Below, in pieces: positions 18,502 through 26,487 of a stretch of 64,000 nt of DNA. This stretch comes from Pseudomonas putida (GTDB taxonomy: Bacteria; Pseudomonadota; Gammaproteobacteria; Pseudomonadales; Pseudomonadaceae). The position numbers and the translations under genes are program-made. Numbering within the stretch: position 1 is the stretch's first letter; each line of letters opens with the position of its first letter. Location: assembly GCF_003228315.1 (NCBI RefSeq), contig NZ_CP029693.1, forward strand, positions 3,895,501-3,959,500, read 5' to 3'. The notes under the pieces were generated by a model, which was given only the letters and a program-made list of their open reading frames with translations, was not told the origin of the DNA and ran no database searches.

Positions 18502-19984
18502 ACATAAAAAACCGCGCCTGGCCTTGCTTGGCCTGATCGCCGTGGCCCTGCTCGGCTCGGCAGCCTTCTACTTCTCCAAAACAGGCGACACCGTGGCCAG
18601 TGAAGCACTGGACAAGGCCAAGGCCAGCCAGAAGCTGCAATCGCTGACCGAACTCAACGGCAAGGCGCCGAGCCACCGCAAACTCGACGTGCAGACCTGG
18701 AACACCGCCGAAGGCGCCAAGGTGCTGTTCGTCGAAGCCCGCGAACTACCCATGTTCGACATGCGCCTGATCTTCGCCGCCGGCAGCAGCCAGGACGGCG
18801 ACGCTCCGGGCCTGGCGTTGCTGACCAACGCCATGCTCAACGAAGGCGTGGCCGGCAAGGACGTCAGCGCCATTGCCCAGGGCTTCGAAGGCCTCGGTGC
18901 GGATTTCGGCAACGGTGCTTACAAGGACATGGCCGTTGCCTCCTTGCGCAGCCTCAGTGCCGCGGACAAACGTACACCTGCCTTGAAGCTGTTCGCTGAA
19001 GTCGTCGGCAAGCCGACCTTCCCCGCCGACTCGTTTGCCCGCATCAAGAACCAGATGCTCGCCGGCTTCGAATACCAGAAACAGAACCCCGGCAAACTGG
19101 CCAGCCTTGAGCTGATGAACCGCCTGTATGGCGATCATCCATACGCCCACTCCAGCGATGGTACGGCGAAAAGCGTTCCGCCGATCACCCTGGCGCAACT
19201 GCGGGCGTTCCACCAGAAAGCGTATGCGGCGGGTAATGTGGTGATCGCGCTGGTCGGCGACCTGTCCCGCGCCGAGGCCGAAGCCATTGCCGCACAGGTT
19301 TCCGCCGCCCTGCCCAAAGGGCCGGCCCTGCCGAAAATCGCCCAACCGAGCGAGCCCAAGGCCAGCGTCGGCCATATCGAGTTTCCGTCCAAACAGACCA
19401 ACCTGATGCTCGCGCAACTGGGCATCGACCGTGACGACCCGGATTACGCGGCACTGTCCATGGGCAACCAGATCCTTGGCGGCGGCGGGTTCGGCACCCG
19501 ATTGATGAGCGAAGTGCGCGAGAAGCGTGGCCTGGCGTATGGTGTCTACTCGGGCTTCACCCCGATGCAGGCGCGCGGGCCGTTCATGATCAACCTGCAG
19601 ACCCGCGCCGAAATGAGCGAAGGCACGCTGAAGCTGGTACAGGATGTCCTCGCCGACTACCTCAAGACCGGCCCGACGCAAAAGGAACTCGACGACGCCA
19701 AGCGCGAACTGGCCGGCAGCTTCCCGCTGTCCACCGCCAGCAACGCCGATATCGTCGGCCAGCTCGGCGCGATCGGTTTCTATAATCTGCCGTTGAGCCA
19801 CCTGGAAGACTTCATGCAGCAGTCGCAGAACCTGACGGTCGAGCAAGTCAAGGCGGCACTGAACAAACACTTGAGCACGGACAAAATGGTCATCGTCAGC
19901 GCTGGCCCGACCGTGCCGCAAAAGCCGTTACCGGCCCCTTCTGATAAACCCGCCGAGCAGCCGCTCGGGGTTCCGGAGCATTAA
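18494..19984 (+). CDS. M16 family protein lacking the zinc motif (non-catalytic subunit)
   Basis: A 496-residue partner of the preceding protease. A single hydrophobic segment at residues about 10-28 is a signal peptide or anchor. The usual HxxEH position reads LLTNAMLNEG, so no zinc site remains, whereas the C-terminal RxxxY substrate-binding region (EVREKRGLAYGVYS) is kept. This matches the inactive subunit of bacterial M16 heterodimers. ATG at 18494 chosen: it overlaps the upstream stop, and an upstream in-frame GTG or TTG would lack a signal. Its stop overlaps the rsmD start. Confidence 0.88.
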   Translation: MSEHKKPRLALLGLIAVALLGSAAFYFSKTGDTVASEALDKAKASQKLQSLTELNGKAPSHRKLDVQTWNTAEGAKVLFVEARELPMFDMRLIFAAGSSQDGDAPGLALLTNAMLNEGVAGKDVSAIAQGFEGLGADFGNGAYKDMAVASLRSLSAADKRTPALKLFAEVVGKPTFPADSFARIKNQMLAGFEYQKQNPGKLASLELMNRLYGDHPYAHSSDGTAKSVPPITLAQLRAFHQKAYAAGNVVIALVGDLSRAEAEAIAAQVSAALPKGPALPKIAQPSEPKASVGHIEFPSKQTNLMLAQLGIDRDDPDYAALSMGNQILGGGGFGTRLMSEVREKRGLAYGVYSGFTPMQARGPFMINLQTRAEMSEGTLKLVQDVLADYLKTGPTQKELDDAKRELAGSFPLSTASNADIVGQLGAIGFYNLPLSHLEDFMQQSQNLTVEQVKAALNKHLSTDKMVIVSAGPTVPQKPLPAPSDKPAEQPLGVPEH

Positions 19985-20592
19985 TGGCCACTCAATCGAA
20001 ATCGAAAAAACCCGTGCACAACGGCGTGAACCAGCTGCGCATCATCGGCGGCGAATGGCGCAGCCGAAAACTGAGCTTCCCCGATGCCCCGGGCCTGCGC
20101 CCGACGCCGGACCGGGTGCGTGAAACCCTTTTCAACTGGCTCGCACCCTATGTGCCCGGCGCCAAGGTGCTCGACCCGTTCACCGGCAGCGGCGCGCTGT
20201 TCCTTGAAGCCCTGTCCCGTGGTGCTGCCACCGGTCAGGCGCTGGATGCCAGCAGCCTGGCCGTGTCCAGCCTGAAGGAGCATCTGGGCACACTGCGTTG
20301 CACCACCGGCCATGTGCAGACCGCCGATGCCCTGCGCTATCTGGAAACCCAGACAGCAACGGCTTACGACCTGGTGTTCCTCGATCCGCCGTTCAACCAG
20401 AACCTTCTGCCGGCCGTGTGCAAGCTGCTCGAAGAGCGGCAGTGGCTGGCCGAGGATGCCTGGGTATACACCGAAAGCGAATCCGCGCCGTCGACGCTCG
20501 GGCTGCCAGGCAACTGGCGCCTGCACCGGGAACAAAAATCCGGGCGCGTCTATTATTCGTTGTGGCAACGTATGGCAGAGATCGCCGGTTAA
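19984..20592 (+). CDS. rsmD: 16S rRNA (guanine-966 N2)-methyltransferase RsmD
   Basis: A 202-residue SAM methyltransferase that modifies G966 of 16S rRNA in the assembled small subunit. RIIGGEWRSRKL and PDRVRETLFNWL are typical N-terminal motifs. SAM motif I is VLDPFTGSGALFLEAL; the catalytic motif is Asp134-Pro-Pro-Phe137 in FLDPPF. Its ATG overlaps the upstream TAA by one base, so it is coupled to the M16 pair. Confidence 0.95.
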   Translation: MATQSKSKKPVHNGVNQLRIIGGEWRSRKLSFPDAPGLRPTPDRVRETLFNWLAPYVPGAKVLDPFTGSGALFLEALSRGAATGQALDASSLAVSSLKEHLGTLRCTTGHVQTADALRYLETQTATAYDLVFLDPPFNQNLLPAVCKLLEERQWLAEDAWVYTESESAPSTLGLPGNWRLHREQKSGRVYYSLWQRMAEIAG

Positions 20593-20609
20593 TCGACCGG
20601 CCTGAACAA

Positions 20610-20637
20610 GGCGCACACCTCAATCCAGGTGTGCGCC
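20610..20637. other. Perfect 11-bp hairpin between rsmD and the YheT gene
   Basis: GGCGCACACCT and AGGTGTGCGCC enclose a six-base loop CAATCC, 18 bases after the rsmD stop. No T run follows, so it is not a standard terminator; it may protect the rsmD message 3' end or weaken read-through. Confidence 0.7.
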
Positions 20638-20655
20638 ACTGCTTCGAGAACAATC

Positions 20656-21654
20656 GTGCACCCTCCGTCAGAACGTTTTACCCCCGCCTTCGGCCTCGGC
20701 AACCCGCACTTGCAGACCTTGTGGGGACCGCTGTGGCGCAAAACCACCCATATCGAACGCGAGCGCGAACGCCTGTGGCTCCAGGACGGTGATTTCCTGG
20801 ATCTCGACTGGCATGGCCCGCACAGCGCCGAAGCGCCCCTGGTGCTGGTGTTGCACGGGCTCACCGGCTCTTCGAATTCGCCTTACGTGGCCGGCATGCA
20901 GAAAGCGCTGGGCGACCGCGGCTGGGCCAGCGTCGCGCTGAACTGGCGCGGTTGCTCCGGCGAACCCAACCTGTTGCCGCGCAGCTACCATTCCGGCGCC
21001 AGTGAAGACCTGGCCGAAACCATCAACCACCTGCGGGCCAAGCGGCCGTTGGCGCCGCTGTACGCGGTGGGTTATTCCCTGGGTGGCAATGTCCTGCTCA
21101 AGCATCTGGGCGAGACCGGCAACGACAGTGGCGTGCTCGGCGCGGTGGCGGTATCCGTACCCTTCCGTCTGGACCAGTGCGCAGACCGCATCGGCCAGGG
21201 CTTTTCCAAGGTCTATCAGGCGCATTTCATGCGCGAGATGCTCGCCTACATCAAGAACAAGCAACGCCAGTTCCAGCATGACGGCCGTGAAGATGGCCTG
21301 GCCACGCTGGCCGCCCTGGGCTCACTGGAAAACCTGCGCACCTTCTGGGATTTCGATGGCCGGGTGACGGCGCCACTGAACGGCTTCGCCGATGCCGAGG
21401 ACTACTACCGTAGGGCATCGAGTCGCTACTTCCTGGGGGAAATCCGCACGCCGACCCTGATCATCCAGGCCGCCGACGACCCCTTCGTCTTTTCCCACAG
21501 CCTGCCGCACGCCGAGGAGCTGTCACCGTCCACGCAGTTCGAACTGCAGGCCAAGGGCGGGCACGTGGGATTCGTCGACGGCTCGGTCAGGCAGCCGGGT
21601 TATTACCTGGAACGGCGCATCCCCCAATGGCTAAGCTCTGTGAGGCTCGGATAG
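20656..21654 (+). CDS. YheT family alpha/beta hydrolase
   Basis: A 332-residue hydrolase. FGLGNPHLQTLWG near residue 14 is the family's N-terminal hallmark. The nucleophile elbow is GYSLGGNVLLKH; the Asp lies in AADDPFVF and the His in KGGHVGFVDG. Substrate unknown; the family contains esterases. The start is taken as GTG at 20656 with CGAGAA before it. Another in-frame GTG at 20629 falls inside the perfect hairpin and is unlikely. The AraC gene starts 3 bases after its stop. Confidence 0.85.
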   Translation: MHPPSERFTPAFGLGNPHLQTLWGPLWRKTTHIERERERLWLQDGDFLDLDWHGPHSAEAPLVLVLHGLTGSSNSPYVAGMQKALGDRGWASVALNWRGCSGEPNLLPRSYHSGASEDLAETINHLRAKRPLAPLYAVGYSLGGNVLLKHLGETGNDSGVLGAVAVSVPFRLDQCADRIGQGFSKVYQAHFMREMLAYIKNKQRQFQHDGREDGLATLAALGSLENLRTFWDFDGRVTAPLNGFADAEDYYRRASSRYFLGEIRTPTLIIQAADDPFVFSHSLPHAEELSPSTQFELQAKGGHVGFVDGSVRQPGYYLERRIPQWLSSVRLG

Positions 21655-21657
21655 GCC

Positions 21658-22503
21658 ATGGATGACCGTCAGGAAGAATCGATCCACTTCTGGCAAACGG
21701 CACCGTTGACCGGGGTTGAATTGCTGTCGGCGCGCTACATCGACCACCGTTTCGCGCCCCATGTGCACGAAGGCTACGTGATCGGCATGATCATGGCCGG
21801 CGCCCAGCGCTACCGTTATCGCGGCGCCGAGCACCTGGCGGGCAGCGGCACCCTCGTATTGATCAATCCCGATGAACTGCACACCGGCCACAAAGGCACG
21901 GAGGACGGCTGGCTGTATCGGGCGTTTTATCCGGACAGCCGGCAAATCACCTCACTGCTGGCCGAGCTCGAACTGCCGACCCACCACCTGCCGGCGTTCG
22001 GCGCGACGCTTTATCGCGATCCGGACCTGGTGAGCGGCTTCTGCCAACTGCATCGCCTGCTGGAAAGCCCGGCCACCGCACTGCAACAGCAAACCGCCTG
22101 GCGTGAACTGATGCTGGCGTTGCTGCAGCGTCATGCGGCGGTTGGCGAAGCCGGCAAACCGGGCAAGGAGCATCGGGCGGTGACGCGGGCCAAGGAGCTG
22201 TTGCACGCGCAACTGGCAGCGCCGCCTTCGCTGGAAGAACTGGCCGCGGCGGTGAACCTGTCGCCCTTCCATTTCGCCCGTGTGTTCCGCCGCGCGACCG
22301 GCATGCCGCCACACACCTGGCTGATGCAGCAGCGCATCGCCCGGGCGCGAACCTTGTTGCAAGGGGGATGTTTGCCGCTGGAAGTCGCCATGCAGCTGGG
22401 TTTTGCCGACCAGAGTCATCTGAGTCGGCAGTTCAAGCAGGTGTATGGCGTGGGGCCGGGGGCGTATCGCAGTGCTCGGCAATCACTGACGACACATCTC
22501 TGA
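21658..22503 (+). CDS. AraC family transcriptional regulator
   Basis: A 281-residue regulator. Residues about 10-95 form the AraC-type cupin ligand domain (HVHEGYVIG, LINPDELHTG), and residues about 180-277 carry two helix-turn-helix units (SLEELAAAVNLSPFHFARVF; LEVAMQLGFADQSHLSRQFK). It lies 3 bases after the YheT gene and may be cotranscribed. The ligand and target genes cannot be told. Downstream is a REPIN two bases after the stop. Confidence 0.9.
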   Translation: MDDRQEESIHFWQTAPLTGVELLSARYIDHRFAPHVHEGYVIGMIMAGAQRYRYRGAEHLAGSGTLVLINPDELHTGHKGTEDGWLYRAFYPDSRQITSLLAELELPTHHLPAFGATLYRDPDLVSGFCQLHRLLESPATALQQQTAWRELMLALLQRHAAVGEAGKPGKEHRAVTRAKELLHAQLAAPPSLEELAAAVNLSPFHFARVFRRATGMPPHTWLMQQRIARARTLLQGGCLPLEVAMQLGFADQSHLSRQFKQVYGVGPGAYRSARQSLTTHL

Positions 22504-22504
22504 A

Positions 22505-22597
22505 CTGTAGGAGCGAGCCTGCTCGCGATGGCGATGCGTCAGTCAACATCTCAGTCGATTGACACTCCGCTATCGCGAGCAGGCTCGCTCCTACAGG
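22505..22597. repeat. REPIN, medium interior class, reverse orientation
   Basis: REP pair between the convergent AraC and sulfurtransferase genes. On the minus strand its interior contains GAGATGTTGACTGA, related to the interior at 62327. It begins two bases after the AraC stop. Confidence 0.88.
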
Positions 22598-22605
22598 GGA
22601 AGAAC

Positions 22606-23460
22606 TTATTCGCCGACGGCAACGCCGCGCGCCGGATCATTGATCCACTCACTCCACGACCCCGCATACAACGCCCCCAACGGATAACCCGCCAGGCACA
22701 GGGCGAACAGGTTGTGGCACGCCGTCACGCCAGAGCCGCAGTACGCCACCAGATCGTCGGGTGAGCGACCCGCCAGTTTTTCACTGAACCGCTGCTTGAG
22801 CTGATCGGCCGGCAGGAATCGCCCGTCGCTGCCCAGGTTGTCGGTGAACGCCGCACATTGCGCGCCGGGAATATGCCCCGCCACCGGGTCGATCGGCTCC
22901 ACTTCACCCTTGAAACGCGGCAAGGCGCGAGCGTCGATCAAGGTCAGCTCGGGCTGGTGAAGGCGTTTTTGCAATTGTTCGGCACTGAGCAGCAGCGAAG
23001 TGTCCGCAGTCCCGCTGAAGGTACCCCGCGCCGCCAACGGCGGATCCAGGCTCAAGGGCAAACCCGCTGCATGCCAGGCCTTGAGCCCACCATCGAGAAT
23101 GAACACACCGTCACGCTTGCCCAACCACGCCAGCAACCACCAGGCCCGCGCCGCGTAGGCGCCGGGACCGTCGTCGTACAGAACCACTTCGCTGTCGTTA
23201 TTGATGCCCCAGGCCTGCAGGCGCTCGATCAACTCGGCGGGTTCGGGCAATGGATGACGCCCGGTCACCCCCTTGATCACTTTCCCGCTCAGATCACGCT
23301 CAAGATCGGCAAAACTCGCCCCGGCAATATGGCCCTGGGCATAGCTGCGCTGACCGTAGTCCGGGTCTTCGAGGGCAAATCGACAATCCAGAATCACCAG
23401 CCCCGGCTGCTCCTTTTTCAGGTCCAACGCTTGCGGGCTGATCAATTGCGCAATGGGCAT
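22606..23460 (-). CDS. sseA: 3-mercaptopyruvate/thiosulfate sulfurtransferase
   Basis: A 284-residue protein with two rhodanese domains. The C-terminal active loop is Cys241-GSGVT, the form typical of 3-mercaptopyruvate sulfurtransferase (true rhodaneses have CRxGx[RT]). The inactive N-terminal domain carries the expected ILDCRF and DDGPGAYAARAWWLL motifs. It moves a sulfane sulfur to cyanide or thiol acceptors. GGAG precedes the ATG. It lies 45 bases after laoR on the same strand, without a clear link to it. Confidence 0.9.
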   Translation of the reverse strand: MPIAQLISPQALDLKKEQPGLVILDCRFALEDPDYGQRSYAQGHIAGASFADLERDLSGKVIKGVTGRHPLPEPAELIERLQAWGINNDSEVVLYDDGPGAYAARAWWLLAWLGKRDGVFILDGGLKAWHAAGLPLSLDPPLAARGTFSGTADTSLLLSAEQLQKRLHQPELTLIDARALPRFKGEVEPIDPVAGHIPGAQCAAFTDNLGSDGRFLPADQLKQRFSEKLAGRSPDDLVAYCGSGVTACHNLFALCLAGYPLGALYAGSWSEWINDPARGVAVGE

Positions 23461-23505
23461 AACGGGCTCCTGTGATTAAACCGGGTCTGGATGCTACTTC
23501 ACTTT

Positions 23506-24180
23506 TTATTGCGCGGCTTCTTCAAGCGCCTGTGCCAGCGGAACATAAAACTCTTCGAACAGCGCATTGACCTCATCACGGGCCTGATCGGTGACAAAAC
23601 CGGCCTCAAGCACCAGCACCTGATACACGCCGCGCTTGATCGCTTGCTCGCTGAGGTGGCTGGAGTTCTCCCGCGTGGTGCACAGAAAACGCACCCAGGA
23701 CGTGAGGATGATCCAGGCATTGAGGGTCAGGGACTCGATCTGCACCTTGTCCATGGTCAGGATGCCGGCGGCGACGAACCCTCTGTAGATGGCCGCGCCC
23801 TGAATCAGGCAGCGCTGGGAGAAGCGTCGGTAGCGCGCGGCCAGTTCGCTGTCGCTGTCGAGCAGATGCTCGAGGTCGCGATGCAGAAAGCGGTATCGCC
23901 ACATGGCCGAGAGCAGTTCCTTGAGGTAGAAGCGTTTGTCTTCGACCGTGGCTGCTCGCCCCTGGGGCGGGCGCAGGAAGCTGTCGACGAGGCTTTCGTA
24001 CTCGCTGAACAGCACGGCGATGATCGCCTGCTTGTTGGGGAAGTGGTAGTACAGGTTGCCCGGAGAAATCTCCATGTGGGCAGCGATATGGTTGGTGCTG
24101 ATGCTGCGCTCGCCCTGCTGGTTGAACAGCTCCAGGCTGTTCTGCACGATGCGCTCGCTGGTTTTTATCCTTGGGGCCAT
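23506..24180 (-). CDS. laoR: TetR family repressor, LaoR type
   Basis: A 224-residue TetR regulator. The N-terminal HTH (about residues 9-55) reads RSISTNHIAAHMEISPGNLYYHFPNKQAI; the C-terminal ligand domain has aromatic-rich helices. It is divergent from the aldehyde dehydrogenase gene, and a short palindrome in that promoter fits its operator. In P. aeruginosa the same position is held by LaoR, repressor of the long-chain alcohol genes laoABC; I assign it by synteny and family. Confidence 0.8.
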   Translation of the reverse strand: MAPRIKTSERIVQNSLELFNQQGERSISTNHIAAHMEISPGNLYYHFPNKQAIIAVLFSEYESLVDSFLRPPQGRAATVEDKRFYLKELLSAMWRYRFLHRDLEHLLDSDSELAARYRRFSQRCLIQGAAIYRGFVAAGILTMDKVQIESLTLNAWIILTSWVRFLCTTRENSSHLSEQAIKRGVYQVLVLEAGFVTDQARDEVNALFEEFYVPLAQALEEAAQ

Positions 24181-24266
24181 GGCTTGAGCTTAAATTCAGA
24201 GTGCGTTGACGGGCATCTTACGACCTATCCGGAGATGGATAAAACAAAGCCGTGCCCGTGTGTCAT

Positions 24267-24295
24267 TTGACTTTATAGAGCATAGACTCTAAAAA
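24267..24295 (+). promoter_or_regulatory. Promoter of the lao operon with probable TetR operator
   Basis: TTGACT (24267-24272), 17 bases, TAAAAA (24290-24295) form a sigma-70 promoter 32 bases before laoC. The palindrome TAGAG-N6-CTCTA (24276-24291) fills the spacer and touches the -10, the usual place for a TetR repressor to block polymerase. Confidence 0.5.
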
Positions 24296-24326
24296 GTGCC
24301 TCATTACAATAAAAGCGGAGCCGACC

Positions 24327-25757
24327 ATGACTGCTGAAATTTCCTACCTGCAAGATCTGCAGCAACCGCTGGCGGAGCTCCAGGCACAGTTTGATGCGCA
24401 GCGCGCCGCCTATGCCGCCAACCCGATGCCACCTGCAGCCCAGCGCCTGCAATGGCTCAAGGCACTGCGCGACTTGCTCGACAGCGAACGCCAGGCCCTG
24501 ATCGATGCGATCAGCCAGGATTTCAGCCACCGCAGCGCCGATGAAACCCTACTCGCCGAGCTGATGCCCAGCCTGCACGGCATTCATTACGCCAGCCGAC
24601 ACCTCAAGGGCTGGATGCGCCCCTCGCGACGCAAGGTCGGCCTGGCCTTCCAGCCGGCTTCGGCCAAGGTGATCTATCAGCCACTGGGCGTGGTCGGGGT
24701 GATCGTGCCGTGGAACTACCCGCTCTATCTCGCCATCGGCCCACTGGTCGGCGCACTGTCGGCGGGCAACCGGGTGATGCTCAAGCTCAGCGAATCGACC
24801 CCCGCCACCGGCCTGCTGATGAAGCAGTTGCTGGCCCGAATCTTCCCCGAAGACCTGGTCTGCGTGGTGCTGGGCGAGGCTGATATCGGCGTGGCGTTTT
24901 CCAGGCTGCACTTCGATCACTTGCTGTTTACCGGCGCCACCAGTATTGGCCGGCACGTGATGCGCGCGGCAGCGGAGAACCTGACTCCAGTCACCCTGGA
25001 GCTGGGCGGCAAATCCCCGGCCATCGTGTCCCGTGACGTACCCCTCGAAGACGCCGCCGAGCGCATCGCGTTTGGCAAAACCCTCAACGCCGGCCAGACC
25101 TGCGTGGCCCCGGACTACGTGCTCGTGCCGGACGATCGCATCGGCTCGTTCGTCGAGGCTTATCGCCAGGTGGTCCGCAGCTTTTATCCGACACTGGTCG
25201 ACAACCCGGACTACACCGCCATCATCAATGACCGACAACTGGCGCGGCTCAACGGCTACCTCAGCGACGCGACCAGCAAGGGCGCGCTGTTGATTCCGCT
25301 GTTCGACCAGGGCCAGGGACGTCGCATGGGGCATAGCCTGTTGCTCAACGTCACCGACGACATGACGGTGATGCAGGACGAAATCTTCGGCCCGCTGCTG
25401 CCGATCGTGCCGTACTCGGATCTCGACCAGGCATTTGCCTACATCAACCAGCGCCCTCGCCCACTGGCGCTGTACTACTTCGGCTACGACAAGCGCGAAC
25501 AACAGCGCGTGCTCCACGAAACCCATTCCGGCGGCGTGTGCCTGAACGACACCCTGCTGCATGTCGCCCAAGACGACATGCCCTTCGGCGGCATCGGTGC
25601 CTCGGGCATGGGCCATTACCACGGTCACGAAGGCTTCCTGACCTTCAGCAAGGCCAAGGGTGTGCTGGTCAAACAGCGCTTCAATGCGGCGAAACTGATT
25701 TACCCGCCCTACGGCAAATCCATTCAGAAACTGATCCAGAAGCTGTTCATTCGCTAA
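24327..25757 (+). CDS. laoC: Aldehyde dehydrogenase LaoC (coniferyl-aldehyde-dehydrogenase-like)
   Basis: A 476-residue NAD(P)-dependent aldehyde dehydrogenase. The general base is Glu225 in LELGGKSP and the nucleophile Cys259 in NAGQTCVAPDY. It belongs to the short class-3-like group often labelled coniferyl aldehyde dehydrogenase. Its C-terminus has a basic, amphipathic end (KLIQKLFIR) suited to membrane contact. With laoB and laoA it matches the P. aeruginosa LaoABC set that oxidises long-chain alcohols, in which this enzyme turns the aldehyde into a fatty acid. GGAG precedes the ATG. Confidence 0.88.
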   Translation: MTAEISYLQDLQQPLAELQAQFDAQRAAYAANPMPPAAQRLQWLKALRDLLDSERQALIDAISQDFSHRSADETLLAELMPSLHGIHYASRHLKGWMRPSRRKVGLAFQPASAKVIYQPLGVVGVIVPWNYPLYLAIGPLVGALSAGNRVMLKLSESTPATGLLMKQLLARIFPEDLVCVVLGEADIGVAFSRLHFDHLLFTGATSIGRHVMRAAAENLTPVTLELGGKSPAIVSRDVPLEDAAERIAFGKTLNAGQTCVAPDYVLVPDDRIGSFVEAYRQVVRSFYPTLVDNPDYTAIINDRQLARLNGYLSDATSKGALLIPLFDQGQGRRMGHSLLLNVTDDMTVMQDEIFGPLLPIVPYSDLDQAFAYINQRPRPLALYYFGYDKREQQRVLHETHSGGVCLNDTLLHVAQDDMPFGGIGASGMGHYHGHEGFLTFSKAKGVLVKQRFNAAKLIYPPYGKSIQKLIQKLFIR

Positions 25758-25782
25758 CGCTCAACGCCAACGGATAAAAACA

Positions 25783-26331
25783 ATGATGGATCAGACCCTG
25801 TCCGAAACGCCCGCGCTGTCACGGCGCGGCCTGCTCAAGTTCAGCCTGGGCGCCAGCGCCTTTCTCGCCACCGCCGGATTGGGCGCCAGCCTGAGTGGTT
25901 GTTCATCGAGCATCCCCGAGAGCGGTTTCGCAGCGCTGCGCAGTGGTGACCTGCTGTTTCTGCGTGCGCTGATCCCGGTGCTGCTCGACGGTGCCGTGAC
26001 CGCTGAACAGATGCCCGCTGCCATCGACGGCACCCTGAAAAGCCTCGACTACAACCTCGATCACCTGTCGCCGGAAATGCTCAAGCTGACCCGTCAATTG
26101 TTCGATGTGTTGGGCATGGCCGTGACACGGGGACCACTGACCGGCATCTGGGGCAGCTGGGAAAACGCCAGCGGTGATGAGATCCGGCATTTTCTCGATC
26201 GCTGGGAAAACAGCTCGCTGAGCCTGCTGCGCATGGGCCATAGCTCGTTGGTGCAGCTGGTGATGATGGCCTGGTATGGGCGCAAGGAGTCGTGGGCGCA
26301 TTGCGGGTATCCCGGGCCTCCAACCGTTTGA
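25783..26331 (+). CDS. laoB: Tat-exported lipoprotein LaoB, small subunit of the alcohol dehydrogenase
   Basis: A protein of about 182 residues. The N-terminus has a twin-arginine motif (SRRGLLKFS, about residue 13), a hydrophobic stretch and then a perfect lipobox LSGC with Cys at about residue 40, so it looks like a Tat-exported lipoprotein. The rest resembles the small gamma subunit of gluconate or fructose dehydrogenases. Two adjacent ATGs (25783, 25786) are both possible. It follows laoC by 25 bases. Its likely role is to carry the folded FAD subunit LaoA through Tat and hold it at the membrane; this is inference from related dehydrogenases. Confidence 0.82.
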   Translation: MMDQTLSETPALSRRGLLKFSLGASAFLATAGLGASLSGCSSSIPESGFAALRSGDLLFLRALIPVLLDGAVTAEQMPAAIDGTLKSLDYNLDHLSPEMLKLTRQLFDVLGMAVTRGPLTGIWGSWENASGDEIRHFLDRWENSSLSLLRMGHSSLVQLVMMAWYGRKESWAHCGYPGPPTV

Positions 26332-26346
26332 GACCGAGTTGCCCCA

Positions 26347-26438
26347 ATCGCGAGCAAGCTGTGCTCCCACAGGCTCAGCGTCGTACGCGGGTGCCCGGCA
26401 TGACATCAAATCTGTAGGAGCAAAGCTTGCTCGCGATG
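26347..26438. repeat. REPIN inside the lao operon
   Basis: REP pair (ATCGCGAGCAAGCTGTGCTCCCACAGG ... CTGTAGGAGCAAAGCTTGCTCGCGATGG) between laoB and laoA, an uncommon place because it splits an operon. The stem bases are worn on both arms. Confidence 0.85.
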
Positions 26439-26487
26439 GCATCGGTTGCCTCACCACAAAATCCAAAAACAATAAGAGAACCTGAAG

